Made by a program: the position numbers and the translations under genes. This document shows, one piece after another, positions 24,496-35,300 of a stretch of 64,000 nt of DNA. The first letter of the stretch is position 1; every line of letters begins with the position of its first letter. The notes beneath the pieces are model-generated. The model was given only the letters and a program-made list of their open reading frames with translations. It did no database searches and was not told the origin of the DNA. The stretch spans positions 1 through 64,000 of the forward strand of contig NZ_VLLI01000013.1 of assembly GCF_007830615.1 (NCBI RefSeq), written 5' to 3'. Source of the stretch: Mucilaginibacter frigoritolerans (GTDB lineage: Bacteria > Bacteroidota > Bacteroidia > Sphingobacteriales > Sphingobacteriaceae).

Positions 24496-26118
24496 ATGAA
24501 AGTTTTTTTTATAACCCTGTTTGTTATATTTTTTGGCTATACGGCATTTTCTTCACCAACAACCGATAGTCTTTTAAGTGTATTAAAAGCAGAACTAGCA
24601 AATAAAAAGGTTTATGACGATCAGAAAGAGGTTAGAATAAGAGTTTTAAAAGAAAAATTGGAAGCAATTTCCAAAACAGACTATCTATCGCAATATAATG
24701 TCAGTGCCAAACTATATGAGGAATATAAGGTTTATCAGTTTGATTCGGCTTATGTTTATACACAAAAACTGCTGTATATAAGTCAAACAACACACGATAT
24801 AGCTAAACAATATGAAAGCCGGATAAAATTGGGCTTTATACTGCTATCATCAGGCATGTTTAAAGAAACTTTTGACTGTTTAAATCAGATTAATTCTCAT
24901 TTTTTGAATGATAGCTCAAGGCTGGAGTACTATGCCCTTAAAGCAAGAGCATATTCTGACCTGGCCGATTATAATAATGATAAATATCATACCTCGTTTG
25001 ACAATCAGTTGTCAATGAAATATCTGGATTCGGCTATTCAATTAGCCAGGCCTGAATCTTTTGATATGCTGATGCGCTTGGGCGACAGGCAAATTATATC
25101 CGGGATGACTCAGCAACCATCGGTAGATTATATAAGGCTGCTTGAGCATTATAATTTAACGGCTCATCAACGTGCAATGGTAGCTACAGGTTTAAGTTCC
25201 TTTTATTCAGCGCCTTCACAAAGAGATGAACGCATCAGACTTTTGGCTATCGGGGCTATTAATGATATCCGCTCATCAACAAAAGAAACACTGGCCATTT
25301 TTAAATTGGGAGAACAATTATATCATGATGGCAATTATATAGATGCATATACTTTTATTCAGCAGGCTATGGATGATGCGCAGTATTATGGAGCCAGGCT
25401 AAGGAAAATAAAGATAGCAGCAGTTTTACCTTTGGTGGATGCCCAAAAAATTATCAGGGCTGAAAATGAAAAAAACAGGTTTCTTTTTTACTTACTCTCC
25501 ATTGCCGGGGTTGCTTTAGTGATTACACTCATATCATTTATTGTTTTTATTCAGTTAAAACGACTAAAAGCGAAAGAAAAAATCATTGAAGAAAAAAATG
25601 TGCTGCTCGAGAAAATAAATAACAAGCTAACGGAAGATACCCATATTAAAGAAGAGTATATCGGTTACTTTTTTAACGTAATATCTGGTTATATATTGAA
25701 ACTTGAAAAACTAAAGCGCAATGTGGAGCGGAAAATATCTATAAAAAAATATGATGATGTACTGCTTGCTGTAAATGAGATCAATATAAAAAAAGAACGA
25801 GACACCCTGTTTTATACATTCGATCATGTGTTTTTGAAAATATTCCCAAACTTTATTACCATGTTCAATTCTTTATTAAAAAAGGAAGACCAGATATGGC
25901 CAAAAGATCATGAAGTATTAAATACAGATCTGCGCATATTTGCCCTTATGCGTCTGGGGATAAATGATAATGAAACCATTGCTAACATCCTGGAGTATTC
26001 AGTTAATACTATTTATGTTTATAAAATGCGTATTAAAGCCAAAGCACTCGTTCCTAATGACCAGTTTGAACATAAAATAATGGCCATTAAAGCTGTAGAT
26101 ATTTTAAGTAAAAACTAA
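24496..26118 (+). CDS. DUF6377 regulator (SusR-like membrane protein)
   Basis: A 540-residue protein. An N-terminal signal/TM segment precedes an alpha-helical TPR-like sensor region (to about residue 320), one membrane helix (FYLLSIAGVALVITLISFIV), a coiled coil (KRLKAKEKIIEEKNVLLEKI) and a C-terminal HTH-like domain ending near NETIANILEYSVNTIYVYKM. This is the layout of DUF6377/SusR-type regulators that sense oligosaccharide in the periplasm and activate adjacent SusCD operons. The ATG at 24496 was chosen over the in-frame ATG-less start at 24469 because it gives a proper signal sequence MKVFFITLFVIFFGYTAFSS. The SusC gene lies 629 bp downstream. Confidence 0.82.
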   Translation: MKVFFITLFVIFFGYTAFSSPTTDSLLSVLKAELANKKVYDDQKEVRIRVLKEKLEAISKTDYLSQYNVSAKLYEEYKVYQFDSAYVYTQKLLYISQTTHDIAKQYESRIKLGFILLSSGMFKETFDCLNQINSHFLNDSSRLEYYALKARAYSDLADYNNDKYHTSFDNQLSMKYLDSAIQLARPESFDMLMRLGDRQIISGMTQQPSVDYIRLLEHYNLTAHQRAMVATGLSSFYSAPSQRDERIRLLAIGAINDIRSSTKETLAIFKLGEQLYHDGNYIDAYTFIQQAMDDAQYYGARLRKIKIAAVLPLVDAQKIIRAENEKNRFLFYLLSIAGVALVITLISFIVFIQLKRLKAKEKIIEEKNVLLEKINNKLTEDTHIKEEYIGYFFNVISGYILKLEKLKRNVERKISIKKYDDVLLAVNEINIKKERDTLFYTFDHVFLKIFPNFITMFNSLLKKEDQIWPKDHEVLNTDLRIFALMRLGINDNETIANILEYSVNTIYVYKMRIKAKALVPNDQFEHKIMAIKAVDILSKN

Positions 26119-26747
26119 ACACATGCAATCAATATAATATGCGGAACAATAAGTATAGCCTTAGATTAAAAAAACATGCCTTTTTATATATATTCTATTA
26201 TGAAAGGTTAAATTAAGCTTATATTTTTTCAATTGCTATTTTTTGTAAATTATTGTAAATCAAATATTTAATTTTTTGAAAGTACATATTTTTTTATATT
26301 TTGAAAAAAAAAGTATGTAATACGCTCTTCTACCTATTACTTTGTATAGATATATATATTACCAATTATAACCGGCATTAAATTCAATGCTCAATATATG
26401 TCAACTGCCTTTTACAGGCAGATAAACCAAATAAACTATAAAAGTATTTTTCGTGTCTGCTGTTCTTTTAGTACAGCTGTGATTGATTAAGAATTTAACC
26501 TTATACTGCTAAGTGTGCTTGTTTTCTGCTACACTTTGTTGAAGTTATTTATACTTTTTTAAACTAAACTATGAGCAACAAAATTAAGCCTGATCCTACT
26601 TGAAATAAAATACATCAATTTATAAGAAAACTTTTGTTAAATTATTAGTTATTTAAAATTAACAAATAGAATATTTTATAAAGCATTATTTTATTATAAA
26701 TTAATAATTATATTTACTCAACCAATTTTAAACTCAATCCTAAATTT
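26119..26747. other. Long AT-rich leader region before susC
   Basis: 629 bases without a convincing gene. Two small stem-loops stand out: CTGCCT-TTTAC-AGGCAG (26405-26421) and GCTGT-N9-ACAGC (26459-26477). Such long 5' regions before susC genes are common and may bind the SusR-type regulator or encode a leader RNA. No -7 TAnnTTTG element was found that I trust. Confidence 0.45.
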
Positions 26748-29729
26748 ATGCAGTTAAAAAATTTACTTAAAGTAAGTTGTTTTGCCATATTTTGCTTTTT
26801 TGCATTGCCTGCTATGGCGCAGAACAAAGTAATTACTGGTAAAGTTACCGATGGCAGGGATGGCTCTGCTATTCCGGGTGCTTCAGTAACCGTAAAGGGC
26901 ACAACTATTGGTATCAACACCGACATTAACGGTACCTTTAAATTATCAGCCCCCGAATCGGCAACCACGTTGGTTATATCATTTATTGGATATACCCAGC
27001 AAGAGGTAGCCATATCTGGCGAACCACTATCAATTAAATTACAGCCAACAGCTACCGCATTGAATGAAGTAGTGGTAGTTAGCGTAGGTTATGGCTCGCA
27101 GCGTAAGAAAGACCTTACTGGTGCAGTAGAAAGCATTTCGGCCAAAGATTTTAATCAGGGAACCATCATAAACCCACTGGATCAAATTCAGGGTAAAGTG
27201 GCCGGTTTGGTTATTATACAAGGCGGAGGTGACCCTAACTCAGGCGTAGGTTCAATGGGCGGTGCAAAAACCACCATTCGACTCAGAGGCCAGACCTCAA
27301 TTACTGGTGATCAGTCGCCACTATTTGTAGTTGACGGAGTTCCCTTGGACAATGCACTTGAATTTCAAAACATTGCTCCGGGTGATATTGAATCATACGA
27401 CGTACTGAAGGATGCATCAGCCACTTCTATTTATGGTTCACGTGGTGCAAATGGTGTTATTTTGGTAAACACTAAAAAAGGCAAAACGGGAAGAACTACT
27501 GTTGATTACAGCGGCTATGTAAGTATTGCTAATCAAAGTAAGTATTATGACCTTTTAACCACCCCGGAATATTTGGCTGGTGTGCAGGCTTTAGGTCTAA
27601 CTCCAGCAACCGGACAGGGTGAATCTAATGATGTTAATACCAATTGGCAAAAAGCAATTACCCGTACAGCATTTACCGAGAGCAATAACCTGGCAATTTC
27701 AGGTGGCTCTAACGGATTTAACTATCGGGCATCATTAAATTATCAGGATCAACCCGGTGTAATTATCAATAGCGATAAACAACAACTCGGCATCCGTTTC
27801 AATGCTGAAGAAAAAGCTCTGAATGATAAACTGGACATTATAATGGGTATATCAAACGTGAATACCAACCGAGCATTGGTAAATTATGCTGATATCGGTT
27901 ACGTGTTTAACGCATTACCAACTATTCCAGTTAGACTTGCCAATGGACAGTTTAATGATTTCGGTGCCGGTTATAATGCTTACAACCCTGTTGAATATTT
28001 GAGTGAAACTTACGACAGGCATAATGAGTATTTAACCAACATTAACACTACAATCAATTATAATATTCTTCCTTCGTTAAAAATAGGGGTAACCGGTGCA
28101 ACAAGCCGTAATAATGTGCAAACGCATCTATTTATACCAAGTTTTAGCGCTCAAAATAGTAATAGCGTTGCATCAGATACTACTTTTAATACCAACTCCT
28201 ATAAAGGAGATATCCACGTTAATTACGATAATAAATTTGGTAAAAATACGATTTCGGCAACTGCTGTTTATGAGTATAGTGTTTTCTATAATCAAAACTA
28301 TTTCGCTTCTGCGCAGCAGTTATTGGTTCCATCAGGTTTAGATAACAATCTGGGTACCGGTCTGGAACCCGTAGCTGCACCTATTGGTTCCTACAAAGAT
28401 GAGGTTGAATTAGCATCTTACCTTGGTCGTATCAACTATAATTACGATAGCCGTTTTTATGCCACTGCTTCAATAAGAAGTGACCGGTCGAGCAAGTTTG
28501 GTGCTAACAATCAGGTTGGCTACTTCCCAGCTTTCGACGTCGCTTACCGCTTAAAGCGTGATTTGGTTAGCAATATTGACTGGATAAACGATTTAAAAAT
28601 AAGAGCAGGAATTGGTGAAACGGGTAATGCTAATGGAATTGGCCCATATACTAATTTAGGATTAGTGGGGCCTGGTAATAAATATTACGACGGAGGCTCT
28701 GGCAATTACCCAGCAAGTTACGCGCCAACTCAAAATCCTAACCCCAATTTGAAATGGGAAACAAGGATTGGACGAAACATAGGTTTAGACTTTTCCTTAT
28801 TTAATGATCGTTTATCGGGAGATTTAAACTATTATAATGATAAAACAAAAGATCTGTTGTTTGCAAATGCGGTGCCTCAGCCACCAAATATTTTCCCAAC
28901 AACGGAATCAAACGTTGGTTCATTAACCAATAAAGGATTTGAAGCACAGCTTACCGGTAAAATTTTAACAGGGAGCGGTATTAACTGGACAGCTTCAGGA
29001 AATATTAACTTTACCAATACAAAAATCCAAAGTCTTTCTGGAACGCTTAATGGTGTGCCAATACAAACTACCTTCATTAATGCGGGACTTGCTCAAGGAC
29101 AGGGTTTAAGTTCGAGCCCGATAACTCGTATTGCGCCGGGCTATTCGCCATACGTTTTTTATATACCACATTATACAGGTGTAAATGCACAAGGTGTTGA
29201 AACTTTTGATGGAAAAACACTTGCAGACTGGGCCGGGAACGTTGCCCCGAACCATTATATTGACCCTGCACCGAAATTCAACTATGGCTTAAGTAATACT
29301 TTTGATTATAAAAATTGGAGCTTTAGTTTCTTTTTCCGTGGTGTATACGGACTTAAAGTATTTAACAATACCTTGCTAGATTATGAGTCAGTTACCCGCT
29401 TACCATCAACCAATACTACCAGAGCTGCTTTAACCAATGGGGTTGCAAGCGGTCCGGAAGTTTCGGACAGATGGCTTGAGGGAGCTTCATTCCTGAAATT
29501 AGATAATGCCTCATTGGGTTATACCTTTGGTCATATAAAAGGAGTAAATACTATAAGAGTTTATGTCGCAACTAATAACCTGTTTACCATAACTAAATAC
29601 AGGGGTCTTGATCCGGAAGTTTCAACTGGTATAGGCTCACAAAGTTATATTGATGCTGATTATGGAGGCTTTGCCTATTACCCTCCTGTAAGGTCGTTCA
29701 CCTTTGGCGCCAATGTGTCATTTAAATAG
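26748..29729 (+). CDS. susC: SusC/RagA family TonB-linked outer-membrane transporter
   Basis: A 993-residue transporter. After a signal peptide ending ALPAMAQ comes a carboxypeptidase-regulatory-like domain (VITGKVTDGRDGSAIPGASV), the SusC linker ALNEVVVVSVGYGSQRKKDLTG, and a plug domain with FVVDGVPLDNALEF and DASATSIYGSRGANGVILV. The rest forms a 22-strand barrel ending in a Phe-Lys. It imports oligosaccharide with the SusD lipoprotein encoded 36 bp downstream. Ligand specificity cannot be read, but trehalase and GH65 neighbours suggest an alpha-glucoside. Confidence 0.96.
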   Translation: MQLKNLLKVSCFAIFCFFALPAMAQNKVITGKVTDGRDGSAIPGASVTVKGTTIGINTDINGTFKLSAPESATTLVISFIGYTQQEVAISGEPLSIKLQPTATALNEVVVVSVGYGSQRKKDLTGAVESISAKDFNQGTIINPLDQIQGKVAGLVIIQGGGDPNSGVGSMGGAKTTIRLRGQTSITGDQSPLFVVDGVPLDNALEFQNIAPGDIESYDVLKDASATSIYGSRGANGVILVNTKKGKTGRTTVDYSGYVSIANQSKYYDLLTTPEYLAGVQALGLTPATGQGESNDVNTNWQKAITRTAFTESNNLAISGGSNGFNYRASLNYQDQPGVIINSDKQQLGIRFNAEEKALNDKLDIIMGISNVNTNRALVNYADIGYVFNALPTIPVRLANGQFNDFGAGYNAYNPVEYLSETYDRHNEYLTNINTTINYNILPSLKIGVTGATSRNNVQTHLFIPSFSAQNSNSVASDTTFNTNSYKGDIHVNYDNKFGKNTISATAVYEYSVFYNQNYFASAQQLLVPSGLDNNLGTGLEPVAAPIGSYKDEVELASYLGRINYNYDSRFYATASIRSDRSSKFGANNQVGYFPAFDVAYRLKRDLVSNIDWINDLKIRAGIGETGNANGIGPYTNLGLVGPGNKYYDGGSGNYPASYAPTQNPNPNLKWETRIGRNIGLDFSLFNDRLSGDLNYYNDKTKDLLFANAVPQPPNIFPTTESNVGSLTNKGFEAQLTGKILTGSGINWTASGNINFTNTKIQSLSGTLNGVPIQTTFINAGLAQGQGLSSSPITRIAPGYSPYVFYIPHYTGVNAQGVETFDGKTLADWAGNVAPNHYIDPAPKFNYGLSNTFDYKNWSFSFFFRGVYGLKVFNNTLLDYESVTRLPSTNTTRAALTNGVASGPEVSDRWLEGASFLKLDNASLGYTFGHIKGVNTIRVYVATNNLFTITKYRGLDPEVSTGIGSQSYIDADYGGFAYYPPVRSFTFGANVSFK

Positions 29730-29765
29730 TAAACGTTATTGATTAATAATTAAAATATTAAAGAT

Positions 29766-31295
29766 ATGAAGAATAAGAAAATCTTACTTCTGCTCGTGTT
29801 ATTAGTGGCGGGAAGTAGCTTTATAACCTCATGTAAAAAGCTTCCTCAAAACACCTATAGTGTTGTTCCTGTAGAGAACTTTTTTCAAACTCCTCAACAA
29901 ATTGCTGCTGGTTTAGCTCCTGCTTATACAGCGGCAACTCCATTGCAAACAGAGAATGTGTTTCAGTTAAATGAAGCAACAACTGACGAGATGGTGATTC
30001 CTACCCGTGGTAATAACTGGTACGATGGTGGTGAACACCAACAGTTATGGTTGCATACCGTTGATGAAAATAACGCAAATGATGCCGGAGGTTGGACAGA
30101 TTTGAGCAATGGCATTACCAAGTGTAACTTCGTTATCAGCATTATTAACGGTTTGCCATCAAAACCGGCAAATGCTCCGGCTTTGGTTGCTGAGATCAGC
30201 GTTTTGCGTGATTACTATATCTTTTTAATGATGGACCTGTACGGAAATATTCCCCTTGTAACAACGTATAGCACCAGCGCAAGCCTTGCACCGGTAAAAC
30301 GGGCAGACATATATGCCTATTTGATCTCTGATTTAACAAAGAATGTCCCATTACTGTCAACAGATAATGCTGCAGGTAATGCAGCTATTTACGGGCATAT
30401 GAATCAGTGGGCAGGAGACATGCTATTGGCTAAGTTATACTTAAACGCACAGGTGTATACAGGTACAGCAGATTGGGCCAATGCATTAAAATATGCTAAC
30501 CTGGTTATTGCATCAGGCAAATATAGCCTTCAACCTAATTTTTTTGATAATTTCACTTATAGCAACCGTGGTTCGGTAGAAAATATATTCGTCATCCCTT
30601 TCAATAACCCAAATATCCCGGGAAATGTTATACAGATGTATACATTGAATTATGCCAATAACTTAACTTACAATTTGGTCAATCAGCCATACAACGGTTT
30701 TTGCGCGCCAACTGCTTTCTATGATTCTTTTGACAACGCCGACGTAAGAAAGAATATGTGGATTATTGGACAACAAAATACAAGTGCCGGAGTTCCAATC
30801 GCGGGTGTGGTGCTTAGTAAATATGTACTTCAACTAAGTAACCCAGCAGATAGTTTTGCTTATGCAGGCGCAAGAAGCGTTAAATATCAGCCGCAGCCAG
30901 GTACCGGTAGTGCTGGTACCAGTAATGATGGTGTAAGATTCCGTTTAGCTGATGCCTATATGATGGCTGCCGAAGCAGAATTGGAAACAGGCGACGTTGC
31001 TGATGCTGTTACCAATGTGAATTTAATAAGGGCAAGAGCCGGATTATCTCCGTTGACTACAATTACACTTGATGGTTTATTGCAGGAACGCGGACATGAG
31101 TTTGCATGGGAAGGCTGGAGACGAAATGACTTGATCAGGTTTGAGGTAGCCACAGGTACGCTTTATTATACGGGGGCACGTGTTCCTGATAAACCGGCAG
31201 ATGCATCAGATAAGCATACATTTTTGTTTCCTATACCATTAATTCAACGAAATACCAACCCACTGTTAGTACAGAACCCAGGTTATGGTAACTAA
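29766..31295 (+). CDS. susD: SusD/RagB family nutrient-binding lipoprotein
   Basis: A 509-residue lipoprotein (GSSFITSCKK, acylated Cys23). SusD/RagB features include the helical TPR frame, ALVAEISVLRDYYIFLMMDLYGNIPLVT in the N-terminal half, and the C-terminal block RFRLADAYMMAAEAELETGD, LIRARAGLSPL and LLQERGHEFAWEGWRRNDLIRF, which is close to universal in this family. It caps the SusC barrel and delivers glycan. A strong terminator follows the gene. Confidence 0.96.
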   Translation: MKNKKILLLLVLLVAGSSFITSCKKLPQNTYSVVPVENFFQTPQQIAAGLAPAYTAATPLQTENVFQLNEATTDEMVIPTRGNNWYDGGEHQQLWLHTVDENNANDAGGWTDLSNGITKCNFVISIINGLPSKPANAPALVAEISVLRDYYIFLMMDLYGNIPLVTTYSTSASLAPVKRADIYAYLISDLTKNVPLLSTDNAAGNAAIYGHMNQWAGDMLLAKLYLNAQVYTGTADWANALKYANLVIASGKYSLQPNFFDNFTYSNRGSVENIFVIPFNNPNIPGNVIQMYTLNYANNLTYNLVNQPYNGFCAPTAFYDSFDNADVRKNMWIIGQQNTSAGVPIAGVVLSKYVLQLSNPADSFAYAGARSVKYQPQPGTGSAGTSNDGVRFRLADAYMMAAEAELETGDVADAVTNVNLIRARAGLSPLTTITLDGLLQERGHEFAWEGWRRNDLIRFEVATGTLYYTGARVPDKPADASDKHTFLFPIPLIQRNTNPLLVQNPGYGN

Positions 31296-31319
31296 CAATT
31301 AATTGTATTTTTATTCTGC

Positions 31320-31356
31320 AATAATGGAACAGCTTTAGCTGTTCCATTATTTTTTA
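31320..31356 (+). terminator. Terminator after susD
   Basis: A perfect 14-bp stem AATAATGGAACAGC / GCTGTTCCATTATT with a 4-nt loop and a following T6 tract lies 25 bp after the susD stop; partial read-through would explain lower expression of the downstream genes. Confidence 0.9.
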
Positions 31357-31418
31357 AGTGAATTTTTGTATTAAACTTTATTTAACTTGTTGTTTCACAA
31401 GGTTAAAGGAGCCTTTTA

Positions 31419-32348
31419 ATGAAGAGAACATCCCTTTTTATTCTATTACTATTTATTGTTATAATTTCTATTGGTTTTATTCCCTTTAATCAGCGGGTTT
31501 TAGTAAAAATCAATGCTCCTTACTTTAATTGTTATCAGCAATTATTTATCGTAGATGGCTGGCAGAAGTGGTATCCTGGTCGAAAAAGTAAAAAATCCGC
31601 CATAATACTAATTAATTCACAAAATATATTTGAATTTACTTATCCCGGAGAATCTGTTTTAGTTAAAAAAGAAAGCAGTAATACATTATCTATCAATAAA
31701 GTAATTAATAAGCAGCATATTAATTATTCTTATACTGTAATTCCTGATGCTAATCCATTAAATACCAATATAATAGTTACTTTTAAAACAAACCTTATAA
31801 ACTATATAAGTCCCTCACAACAAAAGGTTAAGCTTGTGGAAACAAACGTTAACTGCTTTAAAAACTATATGGAGGATGTAAAGCAGTATTATGGCTTTGA
31901 TTTAAGTATTGGTTTTGCAACCGAGAAAAATATAGTAGTAAAAAGTAGAATGGTTTTATCGGCAGGAATTTATACCGCAATTAACCAAATGAAAACTGAA
32001 CTGAACAACTTTATTACTTTAAAACATCTGGAGCAAAAAGGGTCCGTTATAATGCAATTTATAGCTAAACAAAACGATTCTGTACAGCTATTGATGGGAA
32101 TTCCGGTAAATAAAAAAATTGCTTCAGGTAATGGTTTTTTGTACATGTACATACCTACTACTAAAACCATAATTGCTGATTACAACGGAAAATATCAGGA
32201 TAGAAAAGTTATTTATGATGCGTTAGAAAAATATCAGCAGGATAAATATCTGCATACAAAAATAGCCCCTTTTGAAACATATGATGGCAAAATGCCTTCA
32301 TATGGGAATGAGAAAATAAGCTTTAAACTAAATTGTCCTGTTTTTTAA
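31419..32348 (+). CDS. SRPBCC/GyrI-like protein of the sugar locus
   Basis: A 309-residue protein with an N-terminal membrane helix (about residues 5-23). The first half begins VLVKINAPYFNCYQQLFIVDGWQKWYP, resembling the start of SRPBCC (polyketide cyclase-like) domains. The second half (from about residue 165) resembles a GyrI-like small-molecule-binding domain: GSVIMQFIAKQN, MGIPVNKKI, TIIADYNGKYQ. No catalytic residues are recognised. It starts 123 bp after susD, follows its terminator, and leads into the ASPIC/UnbV gene. A periplasmic ligand-binding role is only a guess. Confidence 0.55.
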   Translation: MKRTSLFILLLFIVIISIGFIPFNQRVLVKINAPYFNCYQQLFIVDGWQKWYPGRKSKKSAIILINSQNIFEFTYPGESVLVKKESSNTLSINKVINKQHINYSYTVIPDANPLNTNIIVTFKTNLINYISPSQQKVKLVETNVNCFKNYMEDVKQYYGFDLSIGFATEKNIVVKSRMVLSAGIYTAINQMKTELNNFITLKHLEQKGSVIMQFIAKQNDSVQLLMGIPVNKKIASGNGFLYMYIPTTKTIIADYNGKYQDRKVIYDALEKYQQDKYLHTKIAPFETYDGKMPSYGNEKISFKLNCPVF

Positions 32349-32364
32349 TTTGATTGATCGTACA

Positions 32365-35300
32365 ATGCAGCTCATTAAACCTAGTATAATTATTGTTTTT
32401 TGCCTTTCTATTATTGCTTGTAAAAAGAAACAGGAACATCCTCTTTTCGAATTACTTCCATCGTCACAAACCAATATTCATTTTATCAACCACATCAGCG
32501 ATAATGAAAAACCCGGTATTTTAGATTACCTATACTATTATAACGGTGGTGGTGTTGCCATCGGAGATGTAAATAATGATGGCTTGCCTGATATTTATTT
32601 TACATCGAACCATAAAGGCGGTAATAAACTATACATCAATAAGGGAAATTACCAGTTTGAAGATGTCACAGATAAAGCTGGGGTCGCTGGTATGGCCGAT
32701 TGGTGTACAGGTGTTACAATGGCTGATGTAAATAATGATGGCTACCTGGATATTTATGTATGCGCCGTTGCCGGTAAATTTGGGTTGAAAGGGCACAATC
32801 TGCTTTATATTAATAATCATGATGGTACGTTTACCGAACGTTCGGCTGAATATGGTTTGGATTTTTCAGGTTATTCAACCCAGGCGACTTTTTTTGACGC
32901 AGATCATGATGGGAGGCTTGATTGTTTTTTGCTAAATCAATCAGACCACTCAGTAGCAATGTATGGTGATACTTCGTTAAGAAGGAAGCCCAATAAATTT
33001 ACAGGAAGTAGATTTTATCTGAATAAAAACGGGCATTTTAACGATGTTACGCCTACTTCAGGTATTTATAGTAGTGCATTAGGTTATGGTTTAGGGATTG
33101 CTGTTGGTGACATTAATAATGATGGCTGGGATGATGTATATATCGGAAATGATTTTCATGAAAATGATTATTACTACATCAATAATCATAATGGCACATT
33201 TACAGAATCAGGTGCTAAGCATTTTAATCATTATAGCCGTTTTAGTATGGGAAATGATATGGCCGACTTTAATAACGATGGTCAGCTAGACATTATGACG
33301 GTGGATATGCTGCCTGAAGACGAACGTATATTGAAAACTTATGGTGGCGATGAATCATACGATCAGTATAGATATAAAATCTTGAAAGGTGGTTTTCAGT
33401 ATCAGTACTCCCGTAACTGTTTGCAAAAAAATTTAGGTAATGGTGAAGCATTTAGCGAAGTAGGTTTAATGGATGGCGTATCTGCTACAGATTGGAGCTG
33501 GAGCCCATTACTGGCAGACTTTGATAATGATGGTATTAAGGACCTTTTTATAGCAAACGGTATCAAGCGCAGACCAACAGATATGGATTATGTAACCTAT
33601 GTTTCGAATGAGGCAGTACAGGGCATGTTACTTAACACAACTTCAATGGATAGCGTTGTGCTGGATAAAATGCCTACGGGTGAATCGCAGAGCTATTTGT
33701 ATAAAGGAACCAAAAGTGAAAAGTTTATTAATAAGAGCATGGATTGGGGAATTAAGGAGGCTATGCTTTCAAATGGCGCTGCTTATGCTGATTTAAATAA
33801 CGATGGAAATCTTGATCTGGTAACTAATAATATGAATCAGGAGGCTTGTATCTACAAAAATACATCAAAGGAAAACCATTATCTGAGCCTTAAATTCAAT
33901 GGTCGGGAAGATAATAAGTTTGGTGTAGGGGCAAAGGCTTATGTGTTTTGTGATAAGCAGATGCAATATGAACAGTTAATGCTTACCCGTGGATTTCAAT
34001 CATCAGTTGAACCTAAATTACATTTTGGTTTAGGCGAGTCATCCAAAATTGATAGCTTATTAATTGTTTGGCCCAATCAAACATATCAGGTGATAAAAAA
34101 TCTTAAAGGAAATAGACTGCTTGCTATAGATCAGAAAGATGCATCAGGGCATTTCGAGTATGCTTCGTTCTTCCCTAAAAAAGCACCTATACTTCAGGAT
34201 ATTACGTCAAGCGTAAACCTTAACTGGAAACATCAGGAAGATGATTTTGTTGATTTTAACCAGCAACCGCTTATTCCTCATATGCTATCAACTGAGGGGC
34301 CGAGGATGGCTGTTGCCGATGTAAACCATGATGGGCTTGACGATTTTTATGTTTGTGGTGCCAAGGGGCAGACCGGGGCCTTATTTATTCAGAATCCTAA
34401 TGGCAGTTTTAAACGTTCAGATCAGCCGGAATTTGTAAAAGATACCCAATGTGAGGATATTGATGCTGTTTTTTTAGATGTTAATAATGATGGGTATCCG
34501 GATCTTTATGTGGCGAGCGGTGGAAATGAATATTCAAATGGTGCTGCTGAACTTGTCGACAGGCTTTATATCAATGATAAAAAAGGCCATTTTATCCGTT
34601 CAAATGATATCCCATCTATTAAATTAAATAAATCTTGTGTCGCGGTTGCCGATGTGAATCATGATGGCTATCCGGATATTTTTGTTGGTGGTGCGCCGGA
34701 TGCCCATTCATATGGGAAAATACCAGAGTCATATTTATTAATGAATGATGGTAAAGGGCATTATAAACAGGTGCAATTGCCCGAAGAATTAAAGCATACA
34801 GGAATGCTTCGGTCGGCCGCTTTTGCTGACCTGGATAATGATGGCTGGCCCGATCTGGTAGTGGCAGGAGAGTGGATGCCGGTAAAGGTTTTTATGAACA
34901 GGAAAGGGAAGTTTGTACTGCAGCACAATGAGGAAATGGACAAACTTTCGGGATGGTGGCAAAGGGTAATGCTTACCGATGTTGATGGTGATGGGAAAAT
35001 TGATATTGTAGCAGGCAATTATGGATGGAACTCTAAATTAAAACCAACTGCAGATAATCCTGTAAAACTATATCTGTCTGATATTGATAAAAACGGCACT
35101 GTAGATCCCATTATGACCTATAGCATTAACCAAAAAGATTATACGTTTTTAGGGAAGGGTGAAATTGAAAAACAAGTGCCGCTATTGAAAAAGAAGTTTC
35201 TGTATTACCATGATTTTGCCGGGAAAAGCGTTGATCAGTTATTTGGTGATTCGCTAACAGGTAAGCCATGGATAGCAATTTCTTTTACATCGGGAGTTTT

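Noticed and set aside
26569-26601. Ten-codon ORF in the susC leader
   Set aside because: Too short, no terminator or conserved feature; may be chance in AT-rich DNA.
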